64,000 bases of DNA from Megalopta genalis (taxonomy: Eukaryota; Arthropoda; Insecta; Hymenoptera; Halictidae). The notes beneath the pieces were generated by a model, which was given only the letters and a program-made list of their open reading frames with translations, ran no database searches and was not told where the DNA came from. The first letter of the stretch is position 1, and each line of letters opens with the position of its first letter. The translations under genes and the position numbers were made by a program. Location: assembly GCF_051020955.1 (NCBI RefSeq), contig NC_135018.1:12835439-12899438 (forward strand). The letters are read 5' to 3'. Shown here piece by piece: positions 1 through 12,045 of this stretch.

Positions 1-13
1 TGTACCAATTATC

Positions 14-248
14 ATATGAGCCGTTTATTTAGAAAGTGGCATAAGTCACTTTGTTTTTAAGTCGATATATTTAAGGGTTTGCGTTTTAACACGTTTAAAA
101 ATATGGATGCTAACTTTCGAGAAGATTTACTTGTATTTGTTATCTCAGGATACTGATATTTCTCTCAGTATAAATAATTTCGTATAAACATTAAAAAATC
201 ACCACTTTTCATTACGGTAAAGTTAAGTTAGACTTATGCCACTTTCAA

Positions 249-252
<4 letters not shown>
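14..252. repeat. MITE-like element with inverted ends
   Basis: The left part carries GTTTATTTAGAAAGTGGCAT followed by AAGTCAC, and positions 232-250 carry the same motif inverted (CTTATGCCACTTTCAAAA). Related sequence recurs at about 2153-2370, including the flanking ATATGAGCCGTTTATTT. An AT-rich middle with a TA microsatellite at about 256-285 abuts the right end. No coding capacity is seen. The superfamily is not identifiable from these ends alone. Confidence 0.45.
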
Positions 253-280
<28 letters not shown>

Positions 281-519
281 TTTTATATATCAAACGCAGC
301 TGTTTTACAAAAGTTTATCTTTAACAATGTTCGCATCCCTTTTTCTCTCTCTGGTTTTTCTTTACCTAATATACTATATTATTCTTTATAAATATTGTAC
401 ATGTACAATAATAATTATCGCTTGTGTCATCCACGAATGACATCGATGATATCAGCTGCTGTGAAATTATTATATTATTTGTTTATCATTATTTTTGTGG
501 AATTACAACGATGTTGGAA

Positions 520-1130
520 AGAAAATTTGTAGATGGATGGTTTGAAGAGTGTTAATAAGAAGTGATTTCACATTGGTTCAGAAGGAAAACGAACCTATTC
601 TTTGGAGCAAAATATGAATCGCTAATGCTACAATAGTACGTGTTTGGCAAAGATTTTTCATAGTGTGAGAGTGCATTTTATCGATCTTACAATGAACTAG
701 TACGCCTAAAAGGCATTCCACGGAAGATCTGGTAGAAAATAATTAAAAATATGTCAGTACCAGAAGAAGATGTGGTATTCCAAAATGACAATGACTCTAA
801 GCATATGTTCCATCTTCAACCATTTAGAACATTAGACTGATCCGTTCCGATTTGAAATCAGTGAAGAGTGTCTGGACATATTTAGATATAAAGTGTTCAA
901 TAAAAGTGTAACACGTGCTTCAACGTAATTGATTGATTTGCGACGAATTGTACAGAAGCAATGTTTAACCAGCTTTAAAAAAAATTATTACGTTTCAAAA
1001 AGTGTTCGAATACTTTTTGCCAGGGGCAGTATTTGTATTTTCTTTGTAACTTTCTAGAAAAATCAAATCGTTTGGTGAAATTTCAATAAAGTTATTGCGT
1101 TTCAAAATTAACGCTATATTTTTCTGTAGG
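520..1130 (+). pseudogene. Decayed Tc1-like transposase remnant
   Basis: Broken plus-strand frames look like a Tc1/mariner transposase. At 778-804 the codons read FQNDNDSKH, which corresponds to the family's FxxDNDPKH segment around the second catalytic aspartate. Upstream, near 640-655, a frame reads RVWQRFF, like the family's VWR region, and downstream (about 925-975) a frame reads LIDLRRIVQKQ, like the C-terminal end. Stops and frame changes interrupt it. The end near 1000-1030 (GTGTTCGAATACTTTTTG, then CCAGGGGCAGTA) resembles the terminal repeat of such elements, but I could not find its left partner. Inactive. Confidence 0.6.
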
Positions 1131-2149
1131 TGTGTAGGTAGGTGTTTACAGTGAATTCCAGCGGCAGTAAATCCGACTTCCAGTCGAAATTGCTTTTCGA
1201 GGATCGCTCGATACGGACGCAATTAAAGAGGATCAGTGTACTGCCGTAATAAAATCTTCAACATCCCCGGACTTCCGGCACCCGAGAATTGACCGGATCA
1301 CCGTTTAATCCCACGACAGGTGATCTAGCGACTTCTTTCATTAATCCCAGTAGATCTGTCTTGACGAAAGACGATATTCATTTGCATACTTATTTAAGTC
1401 GACTGCATAAGTGTAAATATTGTTATGTGATCATCCAGTTTTTGACAGTTTATTGGAATTTTCACATTTGTCATTAAAAACTAATATGCCTAGAAGGCAT
1501 AATCCATACCCTTGAAAACTGAATTAAATCTATTGGTACTTATAATTGTTTTCGAAAAATCTCTTACCGAAACTTTCGCAATTAACAGAAATGTGACAAG
1601 TTTTCTAATTAACAGATTATTCATCTATTAGTTCGAGAGTGAACTGACGGTGTTGCGGAGCTGTTCGTTACACGCGGTAATTGCTCTTTCATAAGTTTAT
1701 AGAGCAATTTAATATCGTACTGACCGTGGGAGAAATTAAATTAGCATGAACCGATGCTGAGTGGATTGGAAACGTGTCTCTTCGAAATTTTCGCACAGAG
1801 TCACAAAGCTGTGCCGCGTAGATACGAGAAGTTACCAACATGGAAACACGAATATTCGCAATTAGCCTACTTCAACCGGGCTCCGTAGCTTCCATAATAA
1901 TGATGCTATGCGCTTTACACACCTGAATGGCCACCAAAGACTATCTCCGCATGATCGTTTCATAATAGCAGGGGAAATGTTCTTTATGTTCGCTGACTGA
2001 TTGTAAGCTAAATAATTCAATTTAATCTTGTGAGAGTTGCAGCTAATTCGAGGGACAGTACATGTGTGAAACAACTGGTTTCGAAAGCTCGATAAAAGTG
2101 GGGAATTTCTTTCTTTCATAAAATCTACGCGAAAGAACGAAGGCAACTG
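1131..2149. other. Non-coding stretch, nothing recognised
   Basis: Open frames here are short, match no family I know and lack splice context. Base composition is ordinary for this window. Confidence 0.5.
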
Positions 2150-2152
2150 GTA

Positions 2153-2370
2153 CATATGAGCCGTTTATTTTGAAAATGGCGTAAGTCACTTTTTCGAAAA
2201 AATCGAGTTAATGGTAACACTAATTACAATTGAACGGTATCTTTCCATTTTTAAAAAATTTACAATCAATAAGTTGAGAATTATTGAGATTTGTTCGAGA
2301 GAAGTTTTGCTAATTAACGGTATAACAAACATGTTTATTTTGAAAGTGGCGTAAGTCGCTGCACTCAGGA
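2153..2370. repeat. Second copy of the GTTTATTTTGAAAGTGGC repeat
   Basis: Positions 2153-2190 repeat the segment at 11-50 (ATATGAGCCGTTTATTTTGA, then AAATGGCGTAAGTCAC). A further same-orientation copy of the core lies at about 2333-2360 (GTTTATTTTGAAAGTGGCGT). Here the two cores are direct repeats about 170 bp apart, not inverted as in the first copy, so this copy is rearranged or composite. Confidence 0.45.
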
Positions 2371-2380
2371 AATTAATTGC

Positions 2381-3515
2381 GGGGCTTAGTGTAAAAGAAA
2401 TAGAAACGTGTGATAAGTGTGTGTCAAGCATTGTTTTGAATTATTTTCAGTATTTTTAAAAAAAGTTGTGATCTTAAGAAACGTGGAAAATAGTAGAGAT
2501 GTATGCAAGCTGGTTTATTGGACACTGAAATTCGGACACTGAAAACTTTCCATAGTTTCGTGCGAATCGTCCGTATATTGAACAAACACTGAACCAATCT
2601 CGAGCCGCACGTTGTCACTTGACCTCATTTCTTTCTTCCGTTCTTTCATCCTCCTAGTACTTTCGATGTTGCTCCCGCATGATAGAAAGTTGAGGAAAAC
2701 AAAAGTGAAACAATGATACTTGCCGATTATCACGAGATTCTGCTTATAGTACACGGAGAAATAGTTTTGTTGTGCCTTCGAAGTTAGCGAACAATGGATG
2801 GAAACGTTGAATAGACGGCGTGCATTAAAAGAAAGGAGAATCTTGGAAAGTTCGTTCAACGTTCTGTGATTGCGATTTTTTCTTGAAAACGATACTTTGT
2901 TGTTCCAGAGAGTTTCGCAGCTCTGACAATGTGAGCAACAGGTATTCCAGAGAATGTCTCAGTCACCTTGTTAACGCAAGTTCTGTGGATGCAAAATACA
3001 CTCTTTCATTTCTTGCAATCTTTATTTAGATTTTATTACTTTGTTGTTATTGCTTCACCTGTATCGCGAAGTTAGTGTTGCAAAAGTAAATGAGAGATAA
3101 TAATGTTTGCACATTTTAATTTTAATTCATTAATACATGCTATAGCATCGAAGGTGTGCAATTTAATAATATCACAGTATTAACTTGAAGAACACTGTAA
3201 ATTGACGCGTATGTTCGCACACAGGCAGTTTTTTTTTTAACTTAATGAAATTTCATTTTACTGATATTTTATTATAGTTCCATTGAATTCTATGAAACTA
3301 ATATCCATATAAATGTAAAAATTTTCACTTTAGTCTAGCAGTCGAACATACATAAAACGTTAATGGTATTTTCAGTTCACATAGTGCAAACTAAAAAGAT
3401 GCAAATCTTTGTAAACTGCACAATAATACAATGTTTTTAAATTTATTATATGATATGATATAGTAATTAATATGAAAATATAAGAAGAAAGTAAAAATTT
3501 GGTTTGCAGAATTCA
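2381..3515. other. Non-coding stretch, nothing recognised
   Basis: AT-rich DNA with short open frames only. The 114-codon minus frame at 2515-2859 has no recognisable domain and no flanking gene structure. Confidence 0.5.
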
Positions 3516-3521
3516 ATAACC

Positions 3522-3991
3522 TTTTAGGCACGACGCGCCACTACAGTGGCTTCCGCGGATGTCATCTCTCTGAACGACGCGCCACTATAGTAGCTTACTC
3601 TAGTAGCTCACTCGGTCATCGTTTGAATCAAATAATCGTCATCATATGCATTGTTTCACACTTCTTTTGTCTTCACATCGATTTACAATATACAGACTTA
3701 TCTTAACAATATAACTGTTAACAATATAACTGTATCTTAACAATATAACTGTTAACAATATAACTGTATCTTAACAATATAACTGTATCTTAACAATATA
3801 ACTGTTAACAATATAACTGTATCTTAACAATATAACTGTTAACAATATAACTGTATCTTAACAATATAACTGTTAACAATATAACTGTATCTTAACAATA
3901 TACAGACAGAATATACAGACACTCTGTACAGTACATATCAGACTCTGCCGTCCGGAGAAATAGCCTCGCGCAGAATTCAGCCGTACCTAAA
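3522..3991. mobile_element. piggyBac-like MITE (copy 1) with ATAA flanks
   Basis: The element starts CCTTTTAGGCACG and ends with the inverted form CGTACCTAAAAGG, giving a 12/13-bp terminal inverted repeat. Both sides are flanked by ATAA, where piggyBac elements normally have TTAA. A second copy at 56124-56306 shares both body halves and its intact right end is followed by TTAA, which supports the piggyBac assignment. This copy carries an internal tandem array (3700-3903) absent from the other. Non-coding. Confidence 0.7.
3700..3903. repeat. 34-bp composite tandem array
   Basis: About five and a half copies of a 34-bp unit made of TATCTTAACAATATAACTG (19 bp) plus TTAACAATATAACTG (15 bp). One unit lacks the 15-bp half. 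The array sits inside the MITE at 3522-3991. The homologous site in the copy at 56124 has a single unamplified TACCTTAACAATA, so the array expanded after the copies diverged. Confidence 0.9.
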
Positions 3992-3995
3992 AGGA

Positions 3996-6900
3996 TAAAG
4001 ACACCGGTAAGATGATAGTTAAAAAAAAGTTACATAAGAGCCTAATATACACGGTCCGAAGTATTAGCATCAAGCTTATAACAATCATATGTTAAAAGCA
4101 GTAGAAATGTTAATGAGATGATCTGATGTATTTCCTTCAGAATAATGTTTTTTATTTCTGCGTATTCGTCTTTATAGATACGATCGCAACGAGTATTTAA
4201 ATCGTGAGATTCGAAAATGTGTTTGTTCCTGGATTAAATCAACGTTTTTTTTCTGCTGGTTACTATATAGCATTATCAATTCATCGTTACAATGATTCCG
4301 GGTATACGAGGAAATCTTGGAGGTGTGTCTCGGGAAACCTGTTTCGACGTTATTCGAACCCTTTGTCCGCCTGAAGGTGGACCGGCCAGATGTTACCCGC
4401 ATGCGCTACGCTCCATACACTACACATCTCACACACTACCGTAGATGGCTGAATATCATTTGTTCGTTTTAACGTCGACTCACGCAGGGAACTTTTGCAA
4501 TAGCTCGCGATTTTCCGTAAACCGCGACTCACTGTAATTCCCCCGAACTCCTTTTCCGCTTTGACCGTTTCTCCGTAATTGGATCGTTGCATTCATTGCT
4601 GACGATCATTAATCATCTGAGAAACTACGCCAAGTAGTAATTCCCTCCTGCAACAGGCAAAAAATTCTTTGGATAAATAAACGGTTCAATTTTATGTACA
4701 CAATCTTTCCGATACTTCTTTCTCGTATATAGAAAGCTTGTACAATAAGATAAATGACTTTTGTAAGCTTTTGTTGGCAGCACACAATATTGATTTGAAA
4801 GAGTTGACATACAACATGATAGACATTTCTAATATCTACTAAAAGTGTATTCAAGAAAAATATGCACAGTTGGTCACACAATCGTTTCGGAACTCACCTA
4901 ATTTTAATTGATAAGTTAATTAATTATGATAAAATGTTTGAGATCTATATTGCTTTTTTTCATTCGTTATATTTAACTGATATGTATAGTCTTTTGTGAC
5001 TGACTGTATTTTTCGTTTAGATCACATCAATAATAGAATACTATGCGCAATAAAGTAAAAAAAGCTGCAAAAGCTTTTTTCAAATTATTGCCTATCTAAC
5101 TATCAATTAACATTCTCAGGACGACAATGCCAGCTTGTACCGAGCCATGAAATAAGGAAAGTCGTAAATAAAATTTGAAGAATCGCGCTATTGACGATGC
5201 CACGGCGCCTTTCTAATCTAAAGGAAACTAAAGAAAACTGTGCAACAACTAATAGAACTTAACAACGATTCAACTAACAGTCGTTAGAAATATTCGACTT
5301 TTATATTTTCTAAATATTTTCAAAATACAAAATATATTGTCAAAATAAATAATCAGCACGCGAGAAACGATGTTTTCTATTACTTCGAGCGTGATAATAT
5401 AAACAGCGAAAGCTTCTCACAGCGAAAGAAAAAGTTCTCATTGCGAAACGCATTGAACAAAAGTTAATCCCCGGTTGACAGGTTTATCTTTGGAAACCCA
5501 AAATCTACAGGATCAGTTGTCGCATTACGAGACTCGTGTGTTGTAAGAAATTACGTTTTAATAGTCGGCGCAGTTACGTTTCAACCTTCACGAAAGCAAA
5601 TTGTATTTTTACCATTAAATGAAGTAAGTCACACGCGAACCTTCGAGTTAGCCACTCACGTTACACCGGTAGGTTGCACTTTAGACATTGAATCGAAGGT
5701 TTGGCAAATACCTTCTAAATCGTCGAATCGGGACCGCTTACAGCTAAAGTTGCTTTTCCTGGATTAATATGCGAAATGTAACTAATTCGGACTTAAGTGA
5801 CTCGGAGTATGACGTGTCTTCATGAAATATAGATAGAACTTATCCGTCGGTCGGAAAATGCATATTTTATGAAGTACCTATTAATGTCTGATTTGATACA
5901 TATTCGGTGTCTGCGGCAATACGTGAATCCATGGAAGTATGTAATTATAGTACATCTATACCATGTTCAAAATTCACTTATGGATAATAGCAGATCTAAG
6001 TGCACTATGGTTGGAGCTATAAGAATCTTTCAACATAAAGAACGAACATCTTAGAGATAACGATAGCATGTCAGTCGAAAGGTGTTATTTTTTAGCAAGG
6101 CTTATAAATGATATAACTTAATTGAAACACGCCTTTTAGTCACCAATTTTGAATAATTATTTTCGTCGGCAATGTTTGCGAATATGAAGTAAATAGAATG
6201 ACTTCAAATATGTTAAATTCGCCAATAATCAACAACCTTTTACAAGATTATTATCCGTTTCGAGCAAAATTGGAAAACCCCACGTAGTAATTCAATTGCA
6301 ATTTCACACACACACACATTTCCACATTCCGTACGCAGCTCCACAATTTCGAAACAGAATTTAAAGAAATAAATTAGAATAACATTGATATTTCAACCGT
6401 TTCTCATCGAATTTTATCTCGTACGAATACTCAGGTACAATTAGTTGTTTATTTGTATTATGTTGTATTGCCCAATTCGTGTTGTATTAAATTTGAGTCG
6501 TGCACTTTAGCCACTTCGAATGCATTGTAATCGTTCCTAAATATAAATAAGTGCCCATTATCGAAAGAACCAATCGGTTGTTATTTACTTGTGGGAACGT
6601 ACATCTTCGAAGAGAATCATCTACGCGATGCACAGGACCGTTCACAATTCATAGCCTTGATAACCAGCCTGATGAATATTGATGAATCGTTTGAATTCAT
6701 TTGAATGAGGTTGCACGCGAAATCGCGAGGAAAATCCGCGGATCTCGGTGTTACAATTTTTTGACCCGACGTCAACTTCTTTAGTAATAATCGGTTTCAC
6801 TCCTGTCCACGAGTCGATTAGCAACACTCGTTAGAATCATCACCGATGCGATGGAACGCGACCGAGGGCACGTTTATTTTAAGGAGAATTTGATATATTG

Positions 6901-7440
6901 TGATCGAACCGAGGATTTGCGAAGATTAGCTCCCTTTGCGAGCGACTGTTCGTGCTGATCAAGGAGACATTTAAGCTGCATTTTATTAGTGGCATGGGAA
7001 GTTTAACACAACGAAAATCATTCTCGTTAGATATTTCTGTAGATATAATAATCTTCAATTTATCGTTGGGAAACTGATGAAAGAAGTATCATTTTAGCAT
7101 TTATACATATAACGTCTAAAACAGTGGACCCGATGTCGGTCGGTTCGACCGACGCTCGACTTTTTGGACAGACTTGTCCGACCATTTCAAATGGATGGAT
7201 AGCACGTGTGTGTGTGAGGCCGGACGATGTTTCTGCTGGCAAACGTCGTAGGTAGCCGTCATATTATTACCAAAATTTCAGCATTTGAGTTGATAATATT
7301 TGACACATGTAACATCATTAGACTGAAACCAGTCAATCAATTTCTATTATGGTATTTATTTTTATAAAACATTTCTGTATAGTATTAACTTATACATTAT
7401 TGCTTGTTAAAAATACGAAAAAATGGATATAACATATATA
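3996..7440. other. Non-coding stretch with no gene found
   Basis: Open frames are short and without family resemblance. A short CA run is at 6306-6318. The region 6820-7000 is slightly GC-richer, but I see no promoter or exon there. Confidence 0.5.
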
Positions 7441-7451
7441 TATATATATAT

Positions 7452-7790
7452 CTATTCAAAACATTTACTCGAAATTACAAATCCAAATACATGTGTCAAA
7501 CACTATAATTGATGTGCTACAAACCTATATACATATATATATTTGTATATATACAATATATACAAAAATGGATACAACAAATTTATATATATATATATAA
7601 ATTTGTTGTATCCATTTTTTATAATTTATATAGAACAAAATTTATATAATTTATATATACATATATATATCAAAATTTGTTGTATCCATTTTTATATACC
7701 TATATATATGTATATAGGTTTGTAGCACATCAATTATAGTGTTTGACACATGTATTTGGATTTGTAATTTCGAGTAAATGTTTTGAATAG
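7452..7790. repeat. Large inverted repeat with 89-bp perfect arms
   Basis: Positions 7452-7540 and 7702-7790 are exact reverse complements over 89 bp, ending in CTATTCAAAACATTTACTCG on the outer left. The 161-bp loop contains a second hairpin (about 7562-7616) built on AATGGATACAACAAATTTAT and its complement, plus a further TTGTTGTATCCATTTTT copy at about 7677. AATGGATATAACATATATAT also lies just outside the left arm (about 7422). No coding sequence. Perfect identity implies recent origin or gene conversion. Confidence 0.9.
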
Positions 7791-8166
7791 ATCTTTGTGA
7801 ACTGAACACAAATCTGACTAAGAAGCACAAATACTCAACTTTGAAGATGGTTAAAATGAAAAGAATACCAAAAATGTGCTGATTTGAAGCTTGCTTTCTA
7901 CTAACTAGTGAATCAAGCGAATTTTCTTCCGCATGTGTAGCTTCCCCAATGAATTGTGTCCCCAAAAGTTGGCACATCTCGGAAGTTTTTTTCATTATAG
8001 CTATTGTTTAAACATGTTCCTTTACTAAAAATCTAATATTAATTTATATCACCTTACTTAGGAGAGTCCGAAAAATGCTACTAACCGTACTAGAATTGTG
8101 TTACTGTTAAATCAGGTGTTTTCAAAGTCGATTCGCATCTTCTGAAAAAATTGTAATAGACGGATG

Positions 8167-8310
8167 CAGTAAATTCTCCTTAATTTTCCTTCAGCCTGTA
8201 AACAAAAATGGATAATTTCGGAAGAGCAGATACGATTATTCGAGCCCCGCGGCTCATTTTTATAGTTACCGATTGTCAACAATTATAAAATCGAGGCGCA
8301 AGGCTTATTA
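8167..8310. mobile_element. Truncated copy of the CAGTAAATTC MITE
   Basis: It begins CAGTAAATTCTCC and continues through GATACGATTATTCGAGCC, GCGGCTCATTTTTATAGTTA and a TTGTCAACAATTATAAAA segment. This parallels the left end and centre of the complete element at 24910-25124. The right terminal repeat is missing. Confidence 0.65.
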
Positions 8311-11300
8311 TTTGCTTCTAATAGTTAGACATTCAAACATGTATTAAGGAGTGTTATTTGTCGATGGAGATAACATGACAAATAAATCTTTGTGCCTCCT
8401 CCTACACCGGCCACATACTTATCACGATCGAGCGTGTTTTTTCGTTTCGTTGTTCTTGGAGGGAATCGCCAATATTGCAAATGGTCGATTTTTTTCGTCC
8501 ATGTAATATATCGATCGAGTCAGCTGAGCGTGACCAAGCAGACTTAGCCAAGGATACCGCTGAAAGCGCACTGTAGCGCGGAATGAATTAAATTACGCGC
8601 GCCGAGGAAAACGTTGCCTCTCGTCGTTCGACTTGGGAAACTTTCCGTGCCGCTGCAGAAGTTGTTACCGTCGTCGGTGACGATCGGAAGTCGCTAAATC
8701 TTTCACCTCAATTTGAAACATCGAATTCGATTCAATTGACTACGATCGAGTAAATATCGGCGAAATTTATCGGAAAACTGAGTTAAATCTGCGTTCAAAT
8801 TAGATGAAATTTTTTTTTATTTTCTAACTCGTAACTAGATTCCAACGAAACGTATGCATTACTGGGCCAGGTCGCATTAAATCTATAGTCTTGACTAACA
8901 TGGAAGTTGTGTTAGAACTCTTCGTTAAAAATAGTTTTACTTTGTGCTAAAACTAGGTTCACTCAACTAACGTCATTTTTGTTCAATACTCGGATCGTGG
9001 GGCTCGGATCCATTTAGGCTACGATCCATTCAATTGGCAATTAATTTCAATGTTTCGTATGTTTCAGTCTACAGAAAAACTATTAGGTTTAGATGGAGTA
9101 TCTTAAAAAATATGTCGAGAAAAAACATTGATAAATAAAGTAATTAATGATCTAGAACATACTCAATCATAGCTTCTATCTAAATCAATTTAAATTAGGA
9201 CCGATTTCAGTATAATCTAAAATTGGAATAAATCGTATTTTAGAATAGGCGAATTATCACTATAAGTATATTCATACATATGCGAAGGACAAGAACAGAT
9301 TTGGATGTAGTGAAAATTCAATTACAAAATAACTTGCTACTATGCTACGTATTGTTATGACTGTTAATTTATCTAAAAATAATATATTCTAATTCATTTC
9401 TATATTTTCTTGAGCAGCGATTTATTAAAAATTCTAACAACTACTACTACTAGTAATCATTATGTTATAAGAACTTAAGCATTTCTTACACAAGACACGA
9501 ACTTCTTAATCTGATAACTTTTACTAATCAAGATATAGATAAAATGCAAATCCGTTTAGTTGAAAGTTGCTTATTATTCCTACGAAGCAGCTCATTCGTT
9601 CGAGTTGATTGACTAAAATTTTTGACATCTCGCATGAATGGTGATGATTTAGTTGCAAAAAAACGACGGCACATTCCTTGCAAATTGTTTCATTCGGAAC
9701 ACTCCTGTACAGTCATAAGTAGCGGTGCCACGTTGTCAACGTAACTTGCACTAAGACGGGCAATTATAATCGACCTTTCTTCGATTGTTCCAATTCCTGG
9801 GAATTTATTCAACAACAATACCATAAACAATAGTCAAGGAACACCACCGTTCCGTCGAATTGATCATGGCTTTTACGGGCAACCTTCTATAATAATAACT
9901 TCAGGTTTCCAATTAAGACAATCATTTAATTACTAGCCGGGGGAACTTTTTAACATTCGTTCTCGACGTAGATCGTAGATCCACCGGCATTCTAGAATTC
10001 TCGAACTGGAAGGACATCGGGACAAGAATGTTACTCTCCGGAATCCATCGTCCTCTCGGTCACTAATTGTCCGCGTTCTTCTCGATCGCCCGATTTCTCA
10101 TCCGAGATACCCGGACGAGTATCGAATCGCAAAAACCGATACGTGTCGCGTTTCGAATAATTCCAAATATGTATCTTGGCCGCGCCGAGGTGGCATCCTC
10201 GGCAGAGATCACATCGCGACAGGGCGCGTCCGCGCACCCGTGATCCGGAAATTGCACACTTTCGTGCCTCCGGTTATCACGTCCCTCTCGCGATTGTGAA
10301 TCGCGCAAAAACCGTTGCCGTGAAAGATCGGACTTCACTTTGTCTGTCGATCGAATCCTTGCCGGTTGGCATTGAAATTAATCGTTGACGCCGATCCACG
10401 TCTCTCTACGAAGTAGCGTACTGCCCGTCTGTTATTACCCGATTTCTTCGATCCCTGCTCGGTTCTCATTTCGCGGAACTGTCACACGGCGGATTAATGT
10501 CGACCGAGCTTTTCAGGGAAAAAAGACTCGACTTGCCTTGAATTCGCTTTTCGGAAGGAAAAGGAAGGATTGTTCGGTTCCTAATTGTGCAATGAGTATT
10601 CGGATATTACCCCGTCTTGCTCTTTCTTCTCTTCTTTCACATGGGAGGGGGACCACTCTTAGGCAGACGATAAAAACAAATTGTATTTATCGTGTTGGAG
10701 TGAATTTGATAGCACGCGACGAAATAATAACTGTTTAGCTTTAAGCTGGTAATTTTCTATGAATTAGAATTAATACTTTTTTGTACTAACATTCAAATAC
10801 TTTTTATTAGACGGCGGATTTTATGGATTTATGACAGAAATGATTGAATCAAATACAAAAGGGTGAATTTGAAAATACTGTTGCATCGTTTTCAAATCGA
10901 TAAAATAAATTAAGAAAGAATGAAATGTCTATGTGGTTCTTACAATTAATGAAACCTATTTTTATCAAGCATAATAATAATCCACAGTCTAGTTGTTCTA
11001 CTAGTTTTGTTTTTATTCTGAAACTATAAATGTTTTAATAATTTCCGTAAAAATTGCCGTACCAATTATTTAACCGGCAAGGAATCAGAAGGTCGATTAG
11101 TTGACATATAGCCACGTTTATTCTTCGAACTTGCTCGGGTTTGCTTGCGGCGGTGCACTTGAACTCAACGGCGGTTTCGCAAAAAGTGAATCTGACTGTG
11201 AGAGGAGGCCAAGTGTTGTGCGACCTTCTTCGCGGTCATTTCATCCATTCATACAAGTCTCTTCGAGCGGTTCCCTCCGTCTTTGTGTTGTAACGCGGTA

Positions 11301-11641
11301 TTCAGCTTACAATTCTTTTGTGTCTGCTATCAATTATCACCTGTGACGTCTGCCAAATAGTGATTAGAAATGAATAATTTTTTATGAAGTAACAAAGATT
11401 AGAATATTATCCGCAGCACTAAACATCGCATAAACCAAGTAAGCCTCTATCTTTCCTACTCTTTTCATTTTACGATTTCATACCGATTGGTATATGTAGG
11501 GGCTGACATATTTATCAAAACACGTGAAGCAGAAGTTGAATGTTTCGTACACAGTGGTAATGGAAATTGAATTTTTCGTTGCAGTAGCTACTGCAACATT
11601 ACCTACGCAAGACCAATAAATTTTTAATAACTTCTGGATCA
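8311..11641. other. Non-coding stretch containing GC-rich patches
   Basis: Two patches stand out from the AT-rich background: about 8400-8720 and about 10000-10720. The second is CpG-rich and has several overlapping frames of 68-117 codons on both strands, which is typical of GC-rich DNA and not evidence of a gene. No consensus splice donor or initiation context was found in it, and no protein family was recognised. They may be regulatory or part of an undetected UTR. Confidence 0.4.
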
Positions 11642-11901
11642 TTTAATATCTATAGCTGAAAATTTGAAAGGTATATATATATATATTTGAAAGCAGTAAT
11701 GTCACAAAAAGGTATATATACCTTTGTGAATTTTCAGCTACAGATGTTAAAGTTGCATTCTACTTAACTAATATTTCAGATATTTAATTTTCCTCCATTA
11801 AAATAATATCAGGATAATATATATATATAATAATATATAATATATATATTTAACATCTATAGCTGAAAATTTGAAAGCAGTAATGTCACAAAAAGGTATA
11901 T

Positions 11902-11967
<66 letters not shown>

Positions 11968-12044
11968 TACAGCGAAATTTGCATTCTATTTAACTAATAT
12001 TTCAGATATTTAATTTTCCTCCATTAAAATAATATCAGGATAAT
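11642..12044. repeat. Tandem duplication of a 175-195 bp segment
   Basis: Unit 1 (11642-11818) and unit 2 (11849-12044) share ATCTATAGCTGAAAATTTGA, GCAGTAATGTCACAAAAAGG, CTAATATTTCAGATATTTAA and CCATTAAAATAATATCAGGA in the same order. A TA-rich spacer separates them. Unit 2 has an expanded TA run (about 11910-11962). Unit 1 also carries an inverted TAGCTGAAAATT / AATTTTCAGCTA pair. Confidence 0.85.
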
Positions 12045-12045
12045 T

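Noticed and set aside
995..1222. 75-codon minus frame
   Set aside because: It overlaps the end of the decayed Tc1-like element on the opposite strand and is not recognisable as protein.
10031..10738. Several frames of 68-117 codons in GC-rich DNA
   Set aside because: Frames on both strands overlap, as expected when stop codons are rare; no motif or splice signal.
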